From Alteromonadaceae bacterium BrNp21-10 (GTDB lineage Bacteria; Pseudomonadota; Gammaproteobacteria; Enterobacterales; Alteromonadaceae), in NCBI GenBank assembly GCA_030418115.1, contig JAUHQD010000010.1:82782-146781 (forward strand): a stretch of DNA of 64,000 bases. Direction: 5' to 3'. This document shows, in pieces, positions 8,484 to 17,853 of the stretch (its first letter is position 1; each line of letters opens with the position of its first letter). The notes beneath the pieces were generated by a model that was not told where the DNA came from, did no database searches, and was given only the letters and a program-made list of their open reading frames with translations. Position numbers and translations under genes: made by a program.

Positions 8484-9305
8484 TTACTCTGCTTGAGCTG
8501 GCAACAACAACGCCGGATCTAAACGTTCTTTAAACCAGTTAATTCGCCAATCTAAATGGGGGCCGGTAACACGACCTGTATTGCCAATTTCAGCAACTAA
8601 CTCACCTTGCTTTACTTTTTGCCCTTGCTTGACGTGACTTTTACTCAGATGCAAAAAACTCGATGAAATACCATGGCCATGGTCGATAAGCATAGTGCCG
8701 CCAGAGTAATACATATCCGGCTCCCACAAGGTCACAATACCATCAGCAGGTGCCACAACTGGCGTACCTATAGCTCCTGCCACATCCACACCAAAATGGG
8801 GGCGTTTTGGCTGGCCGTTAAGCACCCGCTGGCTACCGTAAACACCACTAATGCGACCTTTAGCCGCCCAAATAAAAGGCATGGCGAAATCATTACGGTC
8901 ATCATCAATTTTTCGTGCGGCGCCGACTTTACGATTATCTTCACGAATACGTGCAGTTACTGCGGGGTCTGGGGTTACCATTTTGGGTGGTAAACCTTCA
9001 ATGCGCTGAACGTCGTATTCACGCTGAGTCAAAACTATATTTTGCTGCTGAATCGTTTGATTCGGTTCCTGCCATTTGAGTTGATGAAGTAATTCAGCAT
9101 CTCGACCAAAACCAAAAACAAAATTACCTTCTGGCGATACTTTTAAGGGTTTGTCATCCAAAAATACCTGCGTACCCGGTTGGGTTTTACCGACTATCAT
9201 ACTGCCTTGGGTCAATTGGCCTGTTAGTTCCACAGCGATTGCATAAACTGGGAACATCAGCAGCATGCATAAACAAATAACTTTTCGGGTTAAGTGGCTA
9301 AGCAT
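8484..9305 (-). CDS. M23-family (LytM-like) peptidoglycan endopeptidase, secreted
   Basis: 273-aa exported protein: signal peptide MLSHLTRKVICLCMLLMFP with probable cleavage after AIA. The C-terminal half is an LytM/M23 domain with zinc ligands H and D in HFGVDVAG, a core DHGHGISSSFLHLS and a final motif GPHLDWRINW. In classic M23 enzymes the last motif is HxH; here the second His, a zinc ligand in LytM, is Asp (HLD), a variant I believe recurs in proteobacterial M23 proteins. It may cleave peptidoglycan cross-bridges in the periplasm or act as an activator. ATG at 9305 overlaps the upstream gene by 8 nt and has GGAG nine bases upstream. Confidence 0.88.
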   Translation of the reverse strand: MLSHLTRKVICLCMLLMFPVYAIAVELTGQLTQGSMIVGKTQPGTQVFLDDKPLKVSPEGNFVFGFGRDAELLHQLKWQEPNQTIQQQNIVLTQREYDVQRIEGLPPKMVTPDPAVTARIREDNRKVGAARKIDDDRNDFAMPFIWAAKGRISGVYGSQRVLNGQPKRPHFGVDVAGAIGTPVVAPADGIVTLWEPDMYYSGGTMLIDHGHGISSSFLHLSKSHVKQGQKVKQGELVAEIGNTGRVTGPHLDWRINWFKERLDPALLLPAQAE

Positions 9306-10185
9306 GGGCAATCGCTCCTTTACCCACCCCTTCGTACGCCATCACTCGATACTCATGCTCTGGTGCTAAACGACGTTGTTCATCGGCCATAAACTGCGCC
9401 AGACATTCTACCGTCGAATCCGTTTCCACTAGATCACACTCAACTTTAGGAATGACTAATTCAAACTCACCTTGAGACGATTCGTAGGTGAAACAGTAAT
9501 GGCTGCTATCCATCACAGCTATATCAACCATCGGCATACTTAGTTTTAGATCAGACAGATTCACCAAATCTTCCTTGGTGCCAATGTAAATATCTTGCCA
9601 ACGCTCGGCCCAATATTGTTGCCAGTGTTCACTGGCTTCACCATCGACAAACACATCAACCCGTGAACGATGACCATGAGCAATACGTTGGCAATTGCCG
9701 TCATGTTTTTTTAAGCCATGGGTGTAGTGATAATAAGGACTATGGATCACTTCACTACGCAGATTAAGCGTCATTCCACCAACATTTTCTGGTAGATGGG
9801 TAGCAATGATTTCTTTTAAATATTGGCTGACCGAATCCATAGTGACAGTTTCAGCATAAACAAAGGCATAAGCTTCGGCAGGACAATTTAAATGGATACT
9901 GCGCTGATTATCACGTAAAAAATCAACCTGTACTTTGTCCTGATTGGCATCTCGTTGAATCCGTGTTGCACTATTATCTGCAGGGATCAGAAGTTTGTGA
10001 TCCACATATTCATCGATAAGTGCCTTCAGGCGTTTTTTAACCTTTGAAAAATCCAGCACCATGCTTTCTTCATTCAGTTCACCGTCTAGAATTACATCGA
10101 CAATCCAACTCTCTCCTACCATACCGCGCTCTGGGCATAAGTAGGAAAAGTCCATGACGGTGAGATCATTTACAAATAATTGCAT
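9298..10185 (-). CDS. Tandem 6-pyruvoyl/6-carboxy-tetrahydropterin synthase-like protein
   Basis: 295-aa protein made of two PTPS/QueD-like halves. The first half lacks the zinc histidines (FSYLCPERG and GESWIVDV stand where F-S-x-x-H and HGH would be) but keeps MVLDFSKVKKRLK and DHKLLIP typical of the fold. The second half keeps a Cys/His zinc signature (YTHGLKKHDGNCQRIAHGHRSRV) but has no DF-x-x-LK / DHK segment. So the halves look complementary. It could be a catalytic pterin enzyme or a binding protein; queuosine-type activity is not shown. First gene of an operon with M23 peptidase and GNAT genes. Confidence 0.75.
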   Translation of the reverse strand: MQLFVNDLTVMDFSYLCPERGMVGESWIVDVILDGELNEESMVLDFSKVKKRLKALIDEYVDHKLLIPADNSATRIQRDANQDKVQVDFLRDNQRSIHLNCPAEAYAFVYAETVTMDSVSQYLKEIIATHLPENVGGMTLNLRSEVIHSPYYHYTHGLKKHDGNCQRIAHGHRSRVDVFVDGEASEHWQQYWAERWQDIYIGTKEDLVNLSDLKLSMPMVDIAVMDSSHYCFTYESSQGEFELVIPKVECDLVETDSTVECLAQFMADEQRRLAPEHEYRVMAYEGVGKGAIAHA

Positions 10186-10302
10186 GGGGTTGTACTGTCC
10201 TTTTATTCCTTAAGACCATCTCATGTTTCGATATGGTCATTAAAACTGCTGAGTATTTTAGTGTATTTTTAAATTTATATAACGCCGAAATTGCAATGAT
10301 GC

Positions 10303-11304
10303 TTAACTTGATTTCAACAACTGATCTTTTAGATTCGGCGGCACACCTTTAATTAATAAGGTATCACTGTGTGGATCATACTGCACTCGCTCGCCGAGTA
10401 ATTTACGTTCGAAACTCAAGGTTAAGCCGCCGCCAGCACCGCTAAACTTGTTCATGCTTTTAATGACGGTGGGGTCAGCTTGAAAGTGATTCTCTAAAGG
10501 CGTTTCGGTATTGCGAGCAAAATCCATAAAGTTGCTATCACCCTTAGGCAATTGCTCGGCAAGCTCCGCTAATTGAATGTCTTCACCATGTTCAATTTTT
10601 TCTTTGTAGTAATTCACCATTTGTTGACGACCGGCTTGCTTTTCATGGTTGTCTAACTGTTCGGCTTGAAAATATTCATCTACCACAGTAACCAATTGTT
10701 TATTTTGCTGTTTAATGTCCACCAACTCTTCGCAGCCTACAAACGCCATAAAGAAATCCGACACCTTGCGGCCCATACGCCCTTTGATAAAACTTACATA
10801 ACGGTTGTTATCGGGATTAATTCGTCTCTCGGTTAAATCGATACGCACGGCTAATTGCATACGAGCTATATCTAGATGATCGCGATAATTCAATTCTAAA
10901 CTGTGGTCAATTTCCACATGACGTTTAGTATTCAGCAATCCAATAAACAAATAATCAGTAGCTAGGAATTCATAGCGACTAAAAACAATAAAGCCGGTTT
11001 CTATGGTGGCAAATTCCAGCAGGGTTTTCTTTAATAATTCGGTGGTTTGTAAACTGAACTGGTAAAAGCTTTGTTCTTCGTCTGCAAGGTCATTAAGCAT
11101 GCTGGAAAAGTTGTCTTCATTGGGATCATCTAAGCCCCCAACGCCCTTACCCGGTTTACCCGCATACGCTTGATTTAATTGCTCAACTAAATTCTCAATT
11201 TGCGGTGAAACCTCAAAACACTTACTTCGAGGAATAATACTAAGCTCTTGGGCTTCATTAATGGCAAGCTGATGGACAACAAATTGATGAATAATCGCAC
11301 TCAT
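10303..11304 (-). CDS. yejK: Nucleoid-associated protein YejK/NdpA
   Basis: 333-aa protein matching the NdpA family from end to end: N-terminal HQFVVHQLAINEAQEL, the FSSMLNDL stretch, the central FIKGRMGRKVSDFFMAFVGC motif and the C-terminal LKDQLLK. E. coli YejK is 335 aa and binds the nucleoid; it was reported to interact with topoisomerase functions. It is divergent from yejL-yejM, the same arrangement as in E. coli. Function in this organism is by homology only. Confidence 0.95.
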   Translation of the reverse strand: MSAIIHQFVVHQLAINEAQELSIIPRSKCFEVSPQIENLVEQLNQAYAGKPGKGVGGLDDPNEDNFSSMLNDLADEEQSFYQFSLQTTELLKKTLLEFATIETGFIVFSRYEFLATDYLFIGLLNTKRHVEIDHSLELNYRDHLDIARMQLAVRIDLTERRINPDNNRYVSFIKGRMGRKVSDFFMAFVGCEELVDIKQQNKQLVTVVDEYFQAEQLDNHEKQAGRQQMVNYYKEKIEHGEDIQLAELAEQLPKGDSNFMDFARNTETPLENHFQADPTVIKSMNKFSGAGGGLTLSFERKLLGERVQYDPHSDTLLIKGVPPNLKDQLLKSS

Positions 11305-11417
11305 AGGGCTAATTTACCTCTGCTTTTAATTTAAATACACGGTGCAAGATGGAGCTGTTGTAATTTAGTTGGTACTATACCGGCGCTTCTTCATATTCTG
11401 CTTAGAGAAATCCAACC

Positions 11418-11651
11418 ATGCCGCAACAATCAAAATATTCATCGGAACAATTTGATTCCCTAACATCCGACATTATTGCGGTACTAGAAAAACATCAAGC
11501 CAATAGAGATTTGTCATTAATGACACTTGGCAATATGATTACCTCAATATTCAACCATCAGGTTGAACCGTCTCGCCGCCAACAAATGGCCGAGCAGTTT
11601 ACCCAAATTTTGCTAAAAAGTGTCAAAAGCAATGACGAAAACACTAAATAA
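11418..11651 (+). CDS. yejL: YejL (DUF1414) small conserved protein
   Basis: 77-aa protein with the family pattern: YSSEQFDSLTSDIIAVLEKH, a central SLMTLGNMITSIFN and a VEPSRRQQMAEQFTQIL end. E. coli YejL is 75 aa. No enzyme motif; its role is unknown. It lies 21 nt before lapC (yejM) and is divergent from yejK, the conserved gene order. Confidence 0.93.
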   Translation: MPQQSKYSSEQFDSLTSDIIAVLEKHQANRDLSLMTLGNMITSIFNHQVEPSRRQQMAEQFTQILLKSVKSNDENTK

Positions 11652-11672
11652 AATAAGAAAATAAAAACAATT

Positions 11673-13199
11673 ATGATATTGAACGAAACACCAAGGCGAC
11701 AAAGGGTAACAAAATTAGTGAGCTGGGGTCATTGGTTCACTTTTTTCAACATCATTATTGCCATTGTTATTGCCTCTATTTACGTATTTAATTCCAGATT
11801 GCCGGAAACCGGCCTCGGCGCTTTTTATCTATTGGTAAACTGGATAGGTCACGTTAGTTACCTGACTTTTATCGGCTTTATTATTTTAGTGTTGCCATTG
11901 TGCTACTTGGTGCCCAATGTAAAAGTGGCTAAAGGTGCGGCATCAGCAATAGCGGCTGTAGGTATTGCATTCTTAGCCTTTGATGCATTGCTGTATAACA
12001 AATACGGCTTGCACATTAATTTCGGTACGGCTGAATTACTACGTTATGAATCCCATAACCTAATAGGTCATTTTGGTTGGCAGCAATGGGGCTTTTTAGC
12101 ATTGCTATTCGTTGTCTGGTTAATGTTTCAGCTAGTAATGGCTAACGCCTTGTGGAAGCGCATTGAGCGTTTCAAACTAAAAAAGTTTGGCCAGCCCGTC
12201 GCCATCTTTTTCACAGTTTGTTTTATTGCAAGCCACGCTACCCACATCTGGGCGGACGCCAATTTATATCAACCCATTATTAAACAAGATGATATGTTTC
12301 CATTGTCCTACCCTGCGACAGCCAAAACTCTCATGTCTAAATACGGTTTACTGGATATCGATAACTATATGCAGCGTAAAGAGCTGCAATTAGATCGCCG
12401 CATTGCCAAAGCAAAATATCCGGCATCTGCATTGTATTGCAGTATTAATAATGCATTGAGCATACAAGTCGCGATAGTAACAGGTGAAAACTCCTCAAAG
12501 GTCATTCAGCAATTAGCACAGCAGTATGAGCTTGCGCCCCTGAAAAACCATTATGACTTATCATCCAATGCCGAGAACGGTTTTTTTAGCTTACTATTTG
12601 GCTTGCCTGAACTCTATAAAAACGCCCTTGAGGGTCAAGCTCCAGTGCTAATGGATTTACCGCAAAAGCTCGGTTTAACCACACAAATTTATGCACCTGA
12701 AACCGGCTATAGCAATATTGATTGGCCGCATTTACTGGAACAATCAACAACCACTCCCGCACTGACTATTGCGGTTGTTAGCCCTGTACAAGCCAAACAG
12801 TTATTACAACGTCAAGGCATACCACAGAGCCAGCTAATATTGACTGAATTTTCAGCCAATAAGCTAACCACCACCTATAGCAATATCAAAAATATCGATA
12901 GTTCAGTGATCAGTAGCCATCAAGATATAGCCCCTACTCTATTAAATTTATTAGGCTGTAACACCACAACCAACAGTTACAGTACCGGGCAAAATTTACT
13001 CAAACCCTCACGAAATTGGTTGGTAAGTACTCTAGGTGATAAAGTGTTACTGTTAAATCAGCAACATCGCATTGAAATTGATGGCAGCGGTAATTATAAG
13101 ATTTTTGACCGTGTCAATAATGAGCAATTATCAGAAGAGTTAGATACCAGCTTGCTTAGTCAGGCCATGAAACATTTAAGCCGCTTTGTGCAGGAATAA
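11673..13199 (+). CDS. lapC: LapC/YejM/PbgA-like inner-membrane protein, shortened periplasmic domain
   Basis: Inner-membrane regulator that in E. coli senses lipopolysaccharide and blocks LapB-FtsH proteolysis of LpxC. Residues ~18-195 give five membrane segments (DUF3413 part: HWFTFFNIIIAIVIASIYVF first, then the SHATHIWADANLY exit). The periplasmic alkaline-phosphatase-like domain is recognisable at GFFSLLFGLPELYKNAL and SSHQDIAPTLLNLLGC, but the protein is 508 aa against 586 in E. coli and the domain start (VDG-type strand) and middle are degenerate or missing. The frame is intact. There is no clear Shine-Dalgarno sequence before the ATG, only an A-rich run. LapA and LapB genes lie at 35.9-37.3 kb. 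Confidence 0.88.
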   Translation: MILNETPRRQRVTKLVSWGHWFTFFNIIIAIVIASIYVFNSRLPETGLGAFYLLVNWIGHVSYLTFIGFIILVLPLCYLVPNVKVAKGAASAIAAVGIAFLAFDALLYNKYGLHINFGTAELLRYESHNLIGHFGWQQWGFLALLFVVWLMFQLVMANALWKRIERFKLKKFGQPVAIFFTVCFIASHATHIWADANLYQPIIKQDDMFPLSYPATAKTLMSKYGLLDIDNYMQRKELQLDRRIAKAKYPASALYCSINNALSIQVAIVTGENSSKVIQQLAQQYELAPLKNHYDLSSNAENGFFSLLFGLPELYKNALEGQAPVLMDLPQKLGLTTQIYAPETGYSNIDWPHLLEQSTTTPALTIAVVSPVQAKQLLQRQGIPQSQLILTEFSANKLTTTYSNIKNIDSSVISSHQDIAPTLLNLLGCNTTTNSYSTGQNLLKPSRNWLVSTLGDKVLLLNQQHRIEIDGSGNYKIFDRVNNEQLSEELDTSLLSQAMKHLSRFVQE

Positions 13200-13230
13200 A
13201 TTGCAGTCGTTACGAAGCGTCATAACATAA

Positions 13231-13261
13231 GAAAAAGGCCAATCGATATTGGCCTTTTTTG
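13231..13261. terminator. Bidirectional rho-independent terminator after lapC and trhO
   Basis: Arms AAAAAGGCCAAT and ATTGGCCTTTTT flank a CGAT loop, with A-run on one side and T-run on the other, between convergent genes. Textbook shape in both directions. Confidence 0.9.
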
Positions 13262-13308
13262 TATCCGCTATAAAATAGGATTAAATAGTTAAGCTCGATT
13301 GAAGTGGC

Positions 13309-14304
13309 TTAAACGTTGGTCTTGCCCATTGCCGTTCGCTGGGCCCTGCGCGCCGCTGCTTTTTGCTGGCGACGTAATTTAGTGGCTTTACGCGCTTCAC
13401 TGCCAACATGCTCTTCATTTCTTTCTTTGGCAAGATTCACTTGCTTTTCACGCTCGCGAAAACGGGTAATTTGCTCAGCGCTATGCTTACCAAAACATTT
13501 TGGACAGCTGACACCACTCTCGTATTGAGCTGATTGTTTGTCCTCATCGGTAATGGGTAAGCGGCAGGCGTAACATTGGTCGTAATGGCTTTTTTCTAAG
13601 TCATGGTTCACTGCCACCCGATTGTCGAAGACAAAGCAGTCACCTTCCCATAGCGTGTCTTCTTTTGGCACATCTTCTAAATACTGTAATATGCCACCTT
13701 CAAGGTGATACACCTCATCAAATCCCTGTTCTTTCATATAGGCAGTGGATTTTTCACAGCGAATGCCACCAGTGCAAAACATCGCCACTTTTTTATGTTT
13801 CGCAGGGTCAAGATTGTCTTTTACATATTGGGGGAATTCGGTGAAGGACGCCGTATTGGGATTAACCGCATGCTTAAAGGTACCGATTTCGATTTCATAA
13901 TCATTACGAGTATCAATCACCATCACTTCAGGATCGGAGATCAACGCATTCCAATCCTTTGGCTTAACATAAGAGCCAACGGTCCTGCGGGGATCAATAC
14001 CTTCAACACCCAAAGTAACAATTTCTTTTTTGAGTTTGACCTTAGTACGATGAAATGGCTGGGTGTCGTCAAAAGATTCTTTGGTGGAAATGGGGTTTAG
14101 ACGCTCATCGGCATTCAACCAAGCGAGTAAGGTATCCATATTTTGGCGACTGCCTGAAACAGTGCCATTGATACCTTCTAAAGCAAGCAGCAAAGTACCC
14201 TTGATGTCATTAGCTTCCATCACCTCTAATAGGGGCTGACGGATTTCTTCGAAGTTTTCTAGGGTGACAAATTTATACAAAGCACAGACAACAACCTGTG
14301 ACAT
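13309..14304 (-). CDS. trhO: tRNA uridine(34) hydroxylase (rhodanese family)
   Basis: 331-aa TrhO/YceA, which in E. coli makes 5-hydroxyuridine at the wobble position of tRNAs, a step toward cmo5U. An N-terminal ferredoxin-like domain ([15 protein letters not shown]) precedes a rhodanese domain with the active Cys loop [10 protein letters not shown], then a C-terminal cysteine cluster (CYACRLPI and CPKCFGK) and a basic tail. A strong GGAGGT Shine-Dalgarno sequence precedes the ATG. Stands alone upstream of the lapC/trhO terminator. Confidence 0.95.
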   Translation of the reverse strand: MSQVVVCALYKFVTLENFEEIRQPLLEVMEANDIKGTLLLALEGINGTVSGSRQNMDTLLAWLNADERLNPISTKESFDDTQPFHRTKVKLKKEIVTLGVEGIDPRRTVGSYVKPKDWNALISDPEVMVIDTRNDYEIEIGTFKHAVNPNTASFTEFPQYVKDNLDPAKHKKVAMFCTGGIRCEKSTAYMKEQGFDEVYHLEGGILQYLEDVPKEDTLWEGDCFVFDNRVAVNHDLEKSHYDQCYACRLPITDEDKQSAQYESGVSCPKCFGKHSAEQITRFREREKQVNLAKERNEEHVGSEARKATKLRRQQKAAARRAQRTAMGKTNV

Positions 14305-14449
14305 AAAGACCTCCAGCGGGCCGGAACGCTATTCCGGAGCCATAAGTTAATAACGAGTTGTGAGTTGATATTAGCCACTGCCAATATCAATGGGCGCGCA
14401 TTTTAACCAAATAGGCGCCACAAAACCATTAATTAAATAACGCTAATTT

Positions 14450-15226
14450 TTAGGACTGGCGTGGAATTAAATTAAACAATTTATAGAAATTGTCGGTGGT
14501 GGTCTTGGCCAGCTCTTCAACGCTAATGCCTTTGAGTTTAGCAATAAACTCCCCCACTTCTTTTACATAAGCCGGTTGATTCTGTTTACCACGGTAAGGT
14601 ACGGGTGCCAACCAAGGTGAATCGGTTTCGATTAATAATCTGTCTAAAGGAATTTGTTTAACCACGTCTTGTAATTCTTTGGCGCTGGCAAAGGTAACGA
14701 TGCCAGAAATAGAAATATAAAATCCCAATTCCATCGCCGCTTTGGCCATTTCCCAGTTCTCGGTAAAGCAATGCAATACACCGCGGGTGGTCGGTGCCAA
14801 ATGTTGCCTTAGCAAGTCAATGGTATCTTCTCGAGCATCACGGGTATGAATGATCAGCGGCTTATTCAGCGCATTCGCCACCTTGATATGATCAATAAAG
14901 GACGTGGTTTGCACCTCTCGAGTGTCGGCGCTGTAATAATAATCTAAGCCGGTTTCACCTATGGCGACCACCTTTTCAGAATTAGCCGCATCGAACAGCG
15001 TTTGATAATCGCAGGCGTCTTCTTGATGTAACGGATGCACACCACAGGACGCCGACACATTTTCAAAAGGACGAATAGTCTCCAGCATTTGTGGGAACTC
15101 TGAGACAGAAACTGACACACACAGAAAATGTTCCACGCCTTTATCCATGGCAAAAGCCACAGTTTGCGCCAATTCATCGGGGGTTTTCTTTAATCGGTCT
15201 AAATGACAATGGGAATCGACAAACAC
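14450..15226 (-). CDS. ycfH: TatD-family metal-dependent hydrolase (YcfH)
   Basis: 258-aa TIM-barrel hydrolase. Metal-binding motifs are visible in order: DSHCHLD at the N-terminus, GETGLDYYY near 93, IIHTRDAR near 126, LHCFTEN near 150 and the C-terminal IETDSPWL. TatD family members are Mg-dependent DNases; YcfH itself is little characterised. It lies 3 nt after holB, the order tmk-holB-ycfH found in E. coli, which supports the YcfH paralogue rather than TatD itself. Confidence 0.92.
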   Translation of the reverse strand: MFVDSHCHLDRLKKTPDELAQTVAFAMDKGVEHFLCVSVSVSEFPQMLETIRPFENVSASCGVHPLHQEDACDYQTLFDAANSEKVVAIGETGLDYYYSADTREVQTTSFIDHIKVANALNKPLIIHTRDAREDTIDLLRQHLAPTTRGVLHCFTENWEMAKAAMELGFYISISGIVTFASAKELQDVVKQIPLDRLLIETDSPWLAPVPYRGKQNQPAYVKEVGEFIAKLKGISVEELAKTTTDNFYKLFNLIPRQS

Positions 15227-15229
15227 AAC

Positions 15230-16150
15230 TTAACCTTCTTTTACGCTTTGCGCAGTGACATTGAGTGCAGGTAGCAAACTAAGTAAATTAGCCAGTATTA
15301 ATACGCTATTTACCCCAGTGTTTTGCAACTGTTTACTGGCCGCTAATAATTTTTCATGCAGTGGCCAAGCATGCTGCTGCCACGTTTGTGGCTGGCAACG
15401 CATATTATGGCTTAACCAATATTGCAGCCAATGCACCACTTGTAATGCTTGCTTTTGCCAAGCGTCCGCCAAACTCACAGCGCTTATTTGTAGCTGCTGT
15501 AGCGCCTGTATTTGCTGGGTAAACTCCAAATAGTTCAAGCCCTCTTCCTGCTCTAACAAGGCTAACGCCGCTAAGGGCGCTAAACTACACAGGGCTAACA
15601 CTTCCTCTACGGCGGCAAATTCGCCCTGTTGTTGCAACCACGCTACGCCATCTTTGAGTGCAGGCGGTTGCAGAGTAATCTTTTCACAACGACTTAAAAT
15701 GGTCGGTAACAATCGTTGGGGTTGGTGACTGACTAAAATAATGTAGGTATGGTCAGTGGGCTCTTCTAATGTTTTCAGTAAGGCATTAGAGCTGGCTTGA
15801 TTTAAGGTCTCTGCCTCATAAATGATCAATACCTTATTACCGGACATTTGCGCCGTTTGTGTTAACTGTTGAATAGCCTGACGAATTTGATCTACGCCAA
15901 TTTGTGACTTTTCACGACGCACTTCTAACATATCAGGGTGACTTTGCGCCGCTAACAGGCGACACCCCTGACATTCACCACAAGATTGGCCGTTTTCGGG
16001 CTTCTGACACAATAAAAAATCTGCCAATGCTTTAGCAAAATGAGCTTTACCTAAGCCTTCAACACCTTGCAGTAAAATGCCATGATGTAATTGCTGGCGC
16101 TGAATTCGTTGGCTTAATTGTTGGAATACCTTATTTAACCAAGGATACAT
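15230..16150 (-). CDS. holB: DNA polymerase III delta-prime subunit
   Basis: 306-aa clamp-loader subunit of the replicative polymerase. It shows a P-loop-like GVEGLGKA near residue 29, four zinc cysteines (CQKPENGQSCGECQGC) near 49-64, the LLKTLEEP sensor stretch and the SRC motif (ILSRCEKI) used as an arginine finger. The P-loop is better preserved than in E. coli delta-prime, where it is GMGDDA. Located directly after tmk, as usual. Confidence 0.93.
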   Translation of the reverse strand: MYPWLNKVFQQLSQRIQRQQLHHGILLQGVEGLGKAHFAKALADFLLCQKPENGQSCGECQGCRLLAAQSHPDMLEVRREKSQIGVDQIRQAIQQLTQTAQMSGNKVLIIYEAETLNQASSNALLKTLEEPTDHTYIILVSHQPQRLLPTILSRCEKITLQPPALKDGVAWLQQQGEFAAVEEVLALCSLAPLAALALLEQEEGLNYLEFTQQIQALQQLQISAVSLADAWQKQALQVVHWLQYWLSHNMRCQPQTWQQHAWPLHEKLLAASKQLQNTGVNSVLILANLLSLLPALNVTAQSVKEG

Positions 16151-16160
16151 GACATCAACC

Positions 16161-16802
16161 TCAACATGTTACTTGTGCCACGTATTGCAAATAGTCTTTA
16201 ATACTCTGCTCAACATCTCGATGCACTAACGGCATGTCCTGCATGGTGTCGATAATCTTCGCCTTGGGATTATCCTGACATAGCTGCAAGTAACGAGCAC
16301 GGGTACGCTCAAAAAAACTGATATCTTCTATTTCAATACGATCTAACTCCCCACGGCCTCGTGCACGTTGTAAACCAACACTTGGCTCAACATCCATATA
16401 TAAGGTCAAATCTGGGGTAAAACCTTTTAAAGTAATGCTACGTAGCGGCTCCATAACGTCTGTCGGAATTTGCCGACCACCACCTTGATAGGCTTGGGAA
16501 GACATATCATGGCGATCAGCAATCACCCATGTGCCGGCCTCTAAATTTGGCTTAATCACATTGGCTATCAATTGCGCGCGAGCGGCGTACATTAATAGTA
16601 GTTCAGCTTCTACTGTCACTTTTTCATCTTGCCAAGGCTGTTTTACGCAAGCTCGAATAGCCTCCGCCATTGGCGTTCCGCCAGGCTCACGGGTACAAAT
16701 GACCTTATGTCCTGCCGCCTCAATTTTTGATTTAATGATATCGATAGCGGTGCTTTTACCGGCACCTTCTAAACCTTCAATTGCAATAAATTTACCTAAC
16801 AT
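16161..16802 (-). CDS. tmk: Thymidylate kinase
   Basis: 213-aa dTMP kinase making dTDP for DNA synthesis. Walker A GLEGAGKST near residues 9-17, TREPGGTP near 38, the DR-x-x-x-SSQAYQGGGR substrate motif (here DRHDMSSQAYQGGGR) near 98 and a lid RARGRGELDRIE. Length and start match the family. Between mltG and holB in the conserved order mltG-tmk-holB. Confidence 0.96.
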   Translation of the reverse strand: MLGKFIAIEGLEGAGKSTAIDIIKSKIEAAGHKVICTREPGGTPMAEAIRACVKQPWQDEKVTVEAELLLMYAARAQLIANVIKPNLEAGTWVIADRHDMSSQAYQGGGRQIPTDVMEPLRSITLKGFTPDLTLYMDVEPSVGLQRARGRGELDRIEIEDISFFERTRARYLQLCQDNPKAKIIDTMQDMPLVHRDVEQSIKDYLQYVAQVTC

Positions 16803-16857
16803 GGATCCCGCTTTTACTGTGATATTGTTGTTAATTATAGTTTTGATATCGTTTCAA

Positions 16858-17853
16858 TTATCTGTTCAATTGGTACTGACGCACTGCTGCATTATGCTGT
16901 TTCAGGGTTTCGGAAAACTGATGACTACCATCCCCACGAGCGACAAAATACAGTGCGGCGGTATCTTGTGGATGTAACGCGGCGTCAATAGCCAATTTAC
17001 CCGGCATCGCAATTGGCGTTGGCGGCAATCCTTTAATCACATAGGTATTGTAAGGGGTTGGTCGGCGTAAGTCAGCCCGTTTAATGTTGCCATTAAAACT
17101 TTCGCCCATACCGTAAATAACTGTAGGGTCGGTCTGCAAACGCATATTAGTATTCAAACGATTAACAAACACCCCAGCTATCAAAGGACGCTCTGCCGAT
17201 ACCGCTGTTTCCTTCTCGATAATGGAAGCCATGATTAACGCTTCGTAGGGCTCTTGGTAAGGTAATAAAGGCTGACGCTGTTCCCAGGCTTTTTCTAAAT
17301 AACTTTGCATATTTTGATAGGCTTGAAGGATCAATTCTTTGGCTGAGGTACCTTGGGTAATCTGGTAGGTATCGGGCATCAACCAGCCCTCTAAAGAACC
17401 ACCTTCAATATTAAGCTCCACAATAATGCTATTAATGTCGGTATTTAGCGTATCAAGGGCTTCGTGCTGTTGCATGATTTGCCACCATTGACGCCAGGTT
17501 AATCCTTCAACAAGAGCAATGGCGAAGTGTTTTTCTTTGCCCGCCACCATCATTTGTAATGTATCGACTAATGACTGCTGAGGACTAATTTCATAATAAC
17601 CCGCCTTAATGCTAGCCAGATGTGGATTGAGCTTTAGCCACAATTTTGTCCAATGAACATCGACAATTAACTGTTGTTCAGCAAATTGCCTCAACAGTGA
17701 TTGTGCGGTACTACCCTTTACAATATGAATCTCAAAAGCCGCTTTATTAGCTAACGGCTGTATGCCAAAACCTTGATATTGACGCCACATGATCAACGCT
17801 AATATCAAAATCAAAAATAATGAAAAACCTAACAATAACGTGCGTTTATTCAT
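16858..17853 (-). CDS. mltG: Endolytic murein transglycosylase MltG
   Basis: 331-aa inner-membrane protein with one N-terminal membrane segment (LLLGFSLFLILILALIM) and a periplasmic YceG domain. The catalytic Glu lies in ASIIEKETAV, followed by the family motifs VFVNRLN, MRLQTDPTVIYG and NTYVIKGLPPTPI. It cuts nascent glycan strands and sets their length. Its ATG overlaps the pabC stop by 4 nt (ATGA), indicating translational coupling. Confidence 0.96.
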   Translation of the reverse strand: MNKRTLLLGFSLFLILILALIMWRQYQGFGIQPLANKAAFEIHIVKGSTAQSLLRQFAEQQLIVDVHWTKLWLKLNPHLASIKAGYYEISPQQSLVDTLQMMVAGKEKHFAIALVEGLTWRQWWQIMQQHEALDTLNTDINSIIVELNIEGGSLEGWLMPDTYQITQGTSAKELILQAYQNMQSYLEKAWEQRQPLLPYQEPYEALIMASIIEKETAVSAERPLIAGVFVNRLNTNMRLQTDPTVIYGMGESFNGNIKRADLRRPTPYNTYVIKGLPPTPIAMPGKLAIDAALHPQDTAALYFVARGDGSHQFSETLKQHNAAVRQYQLNR

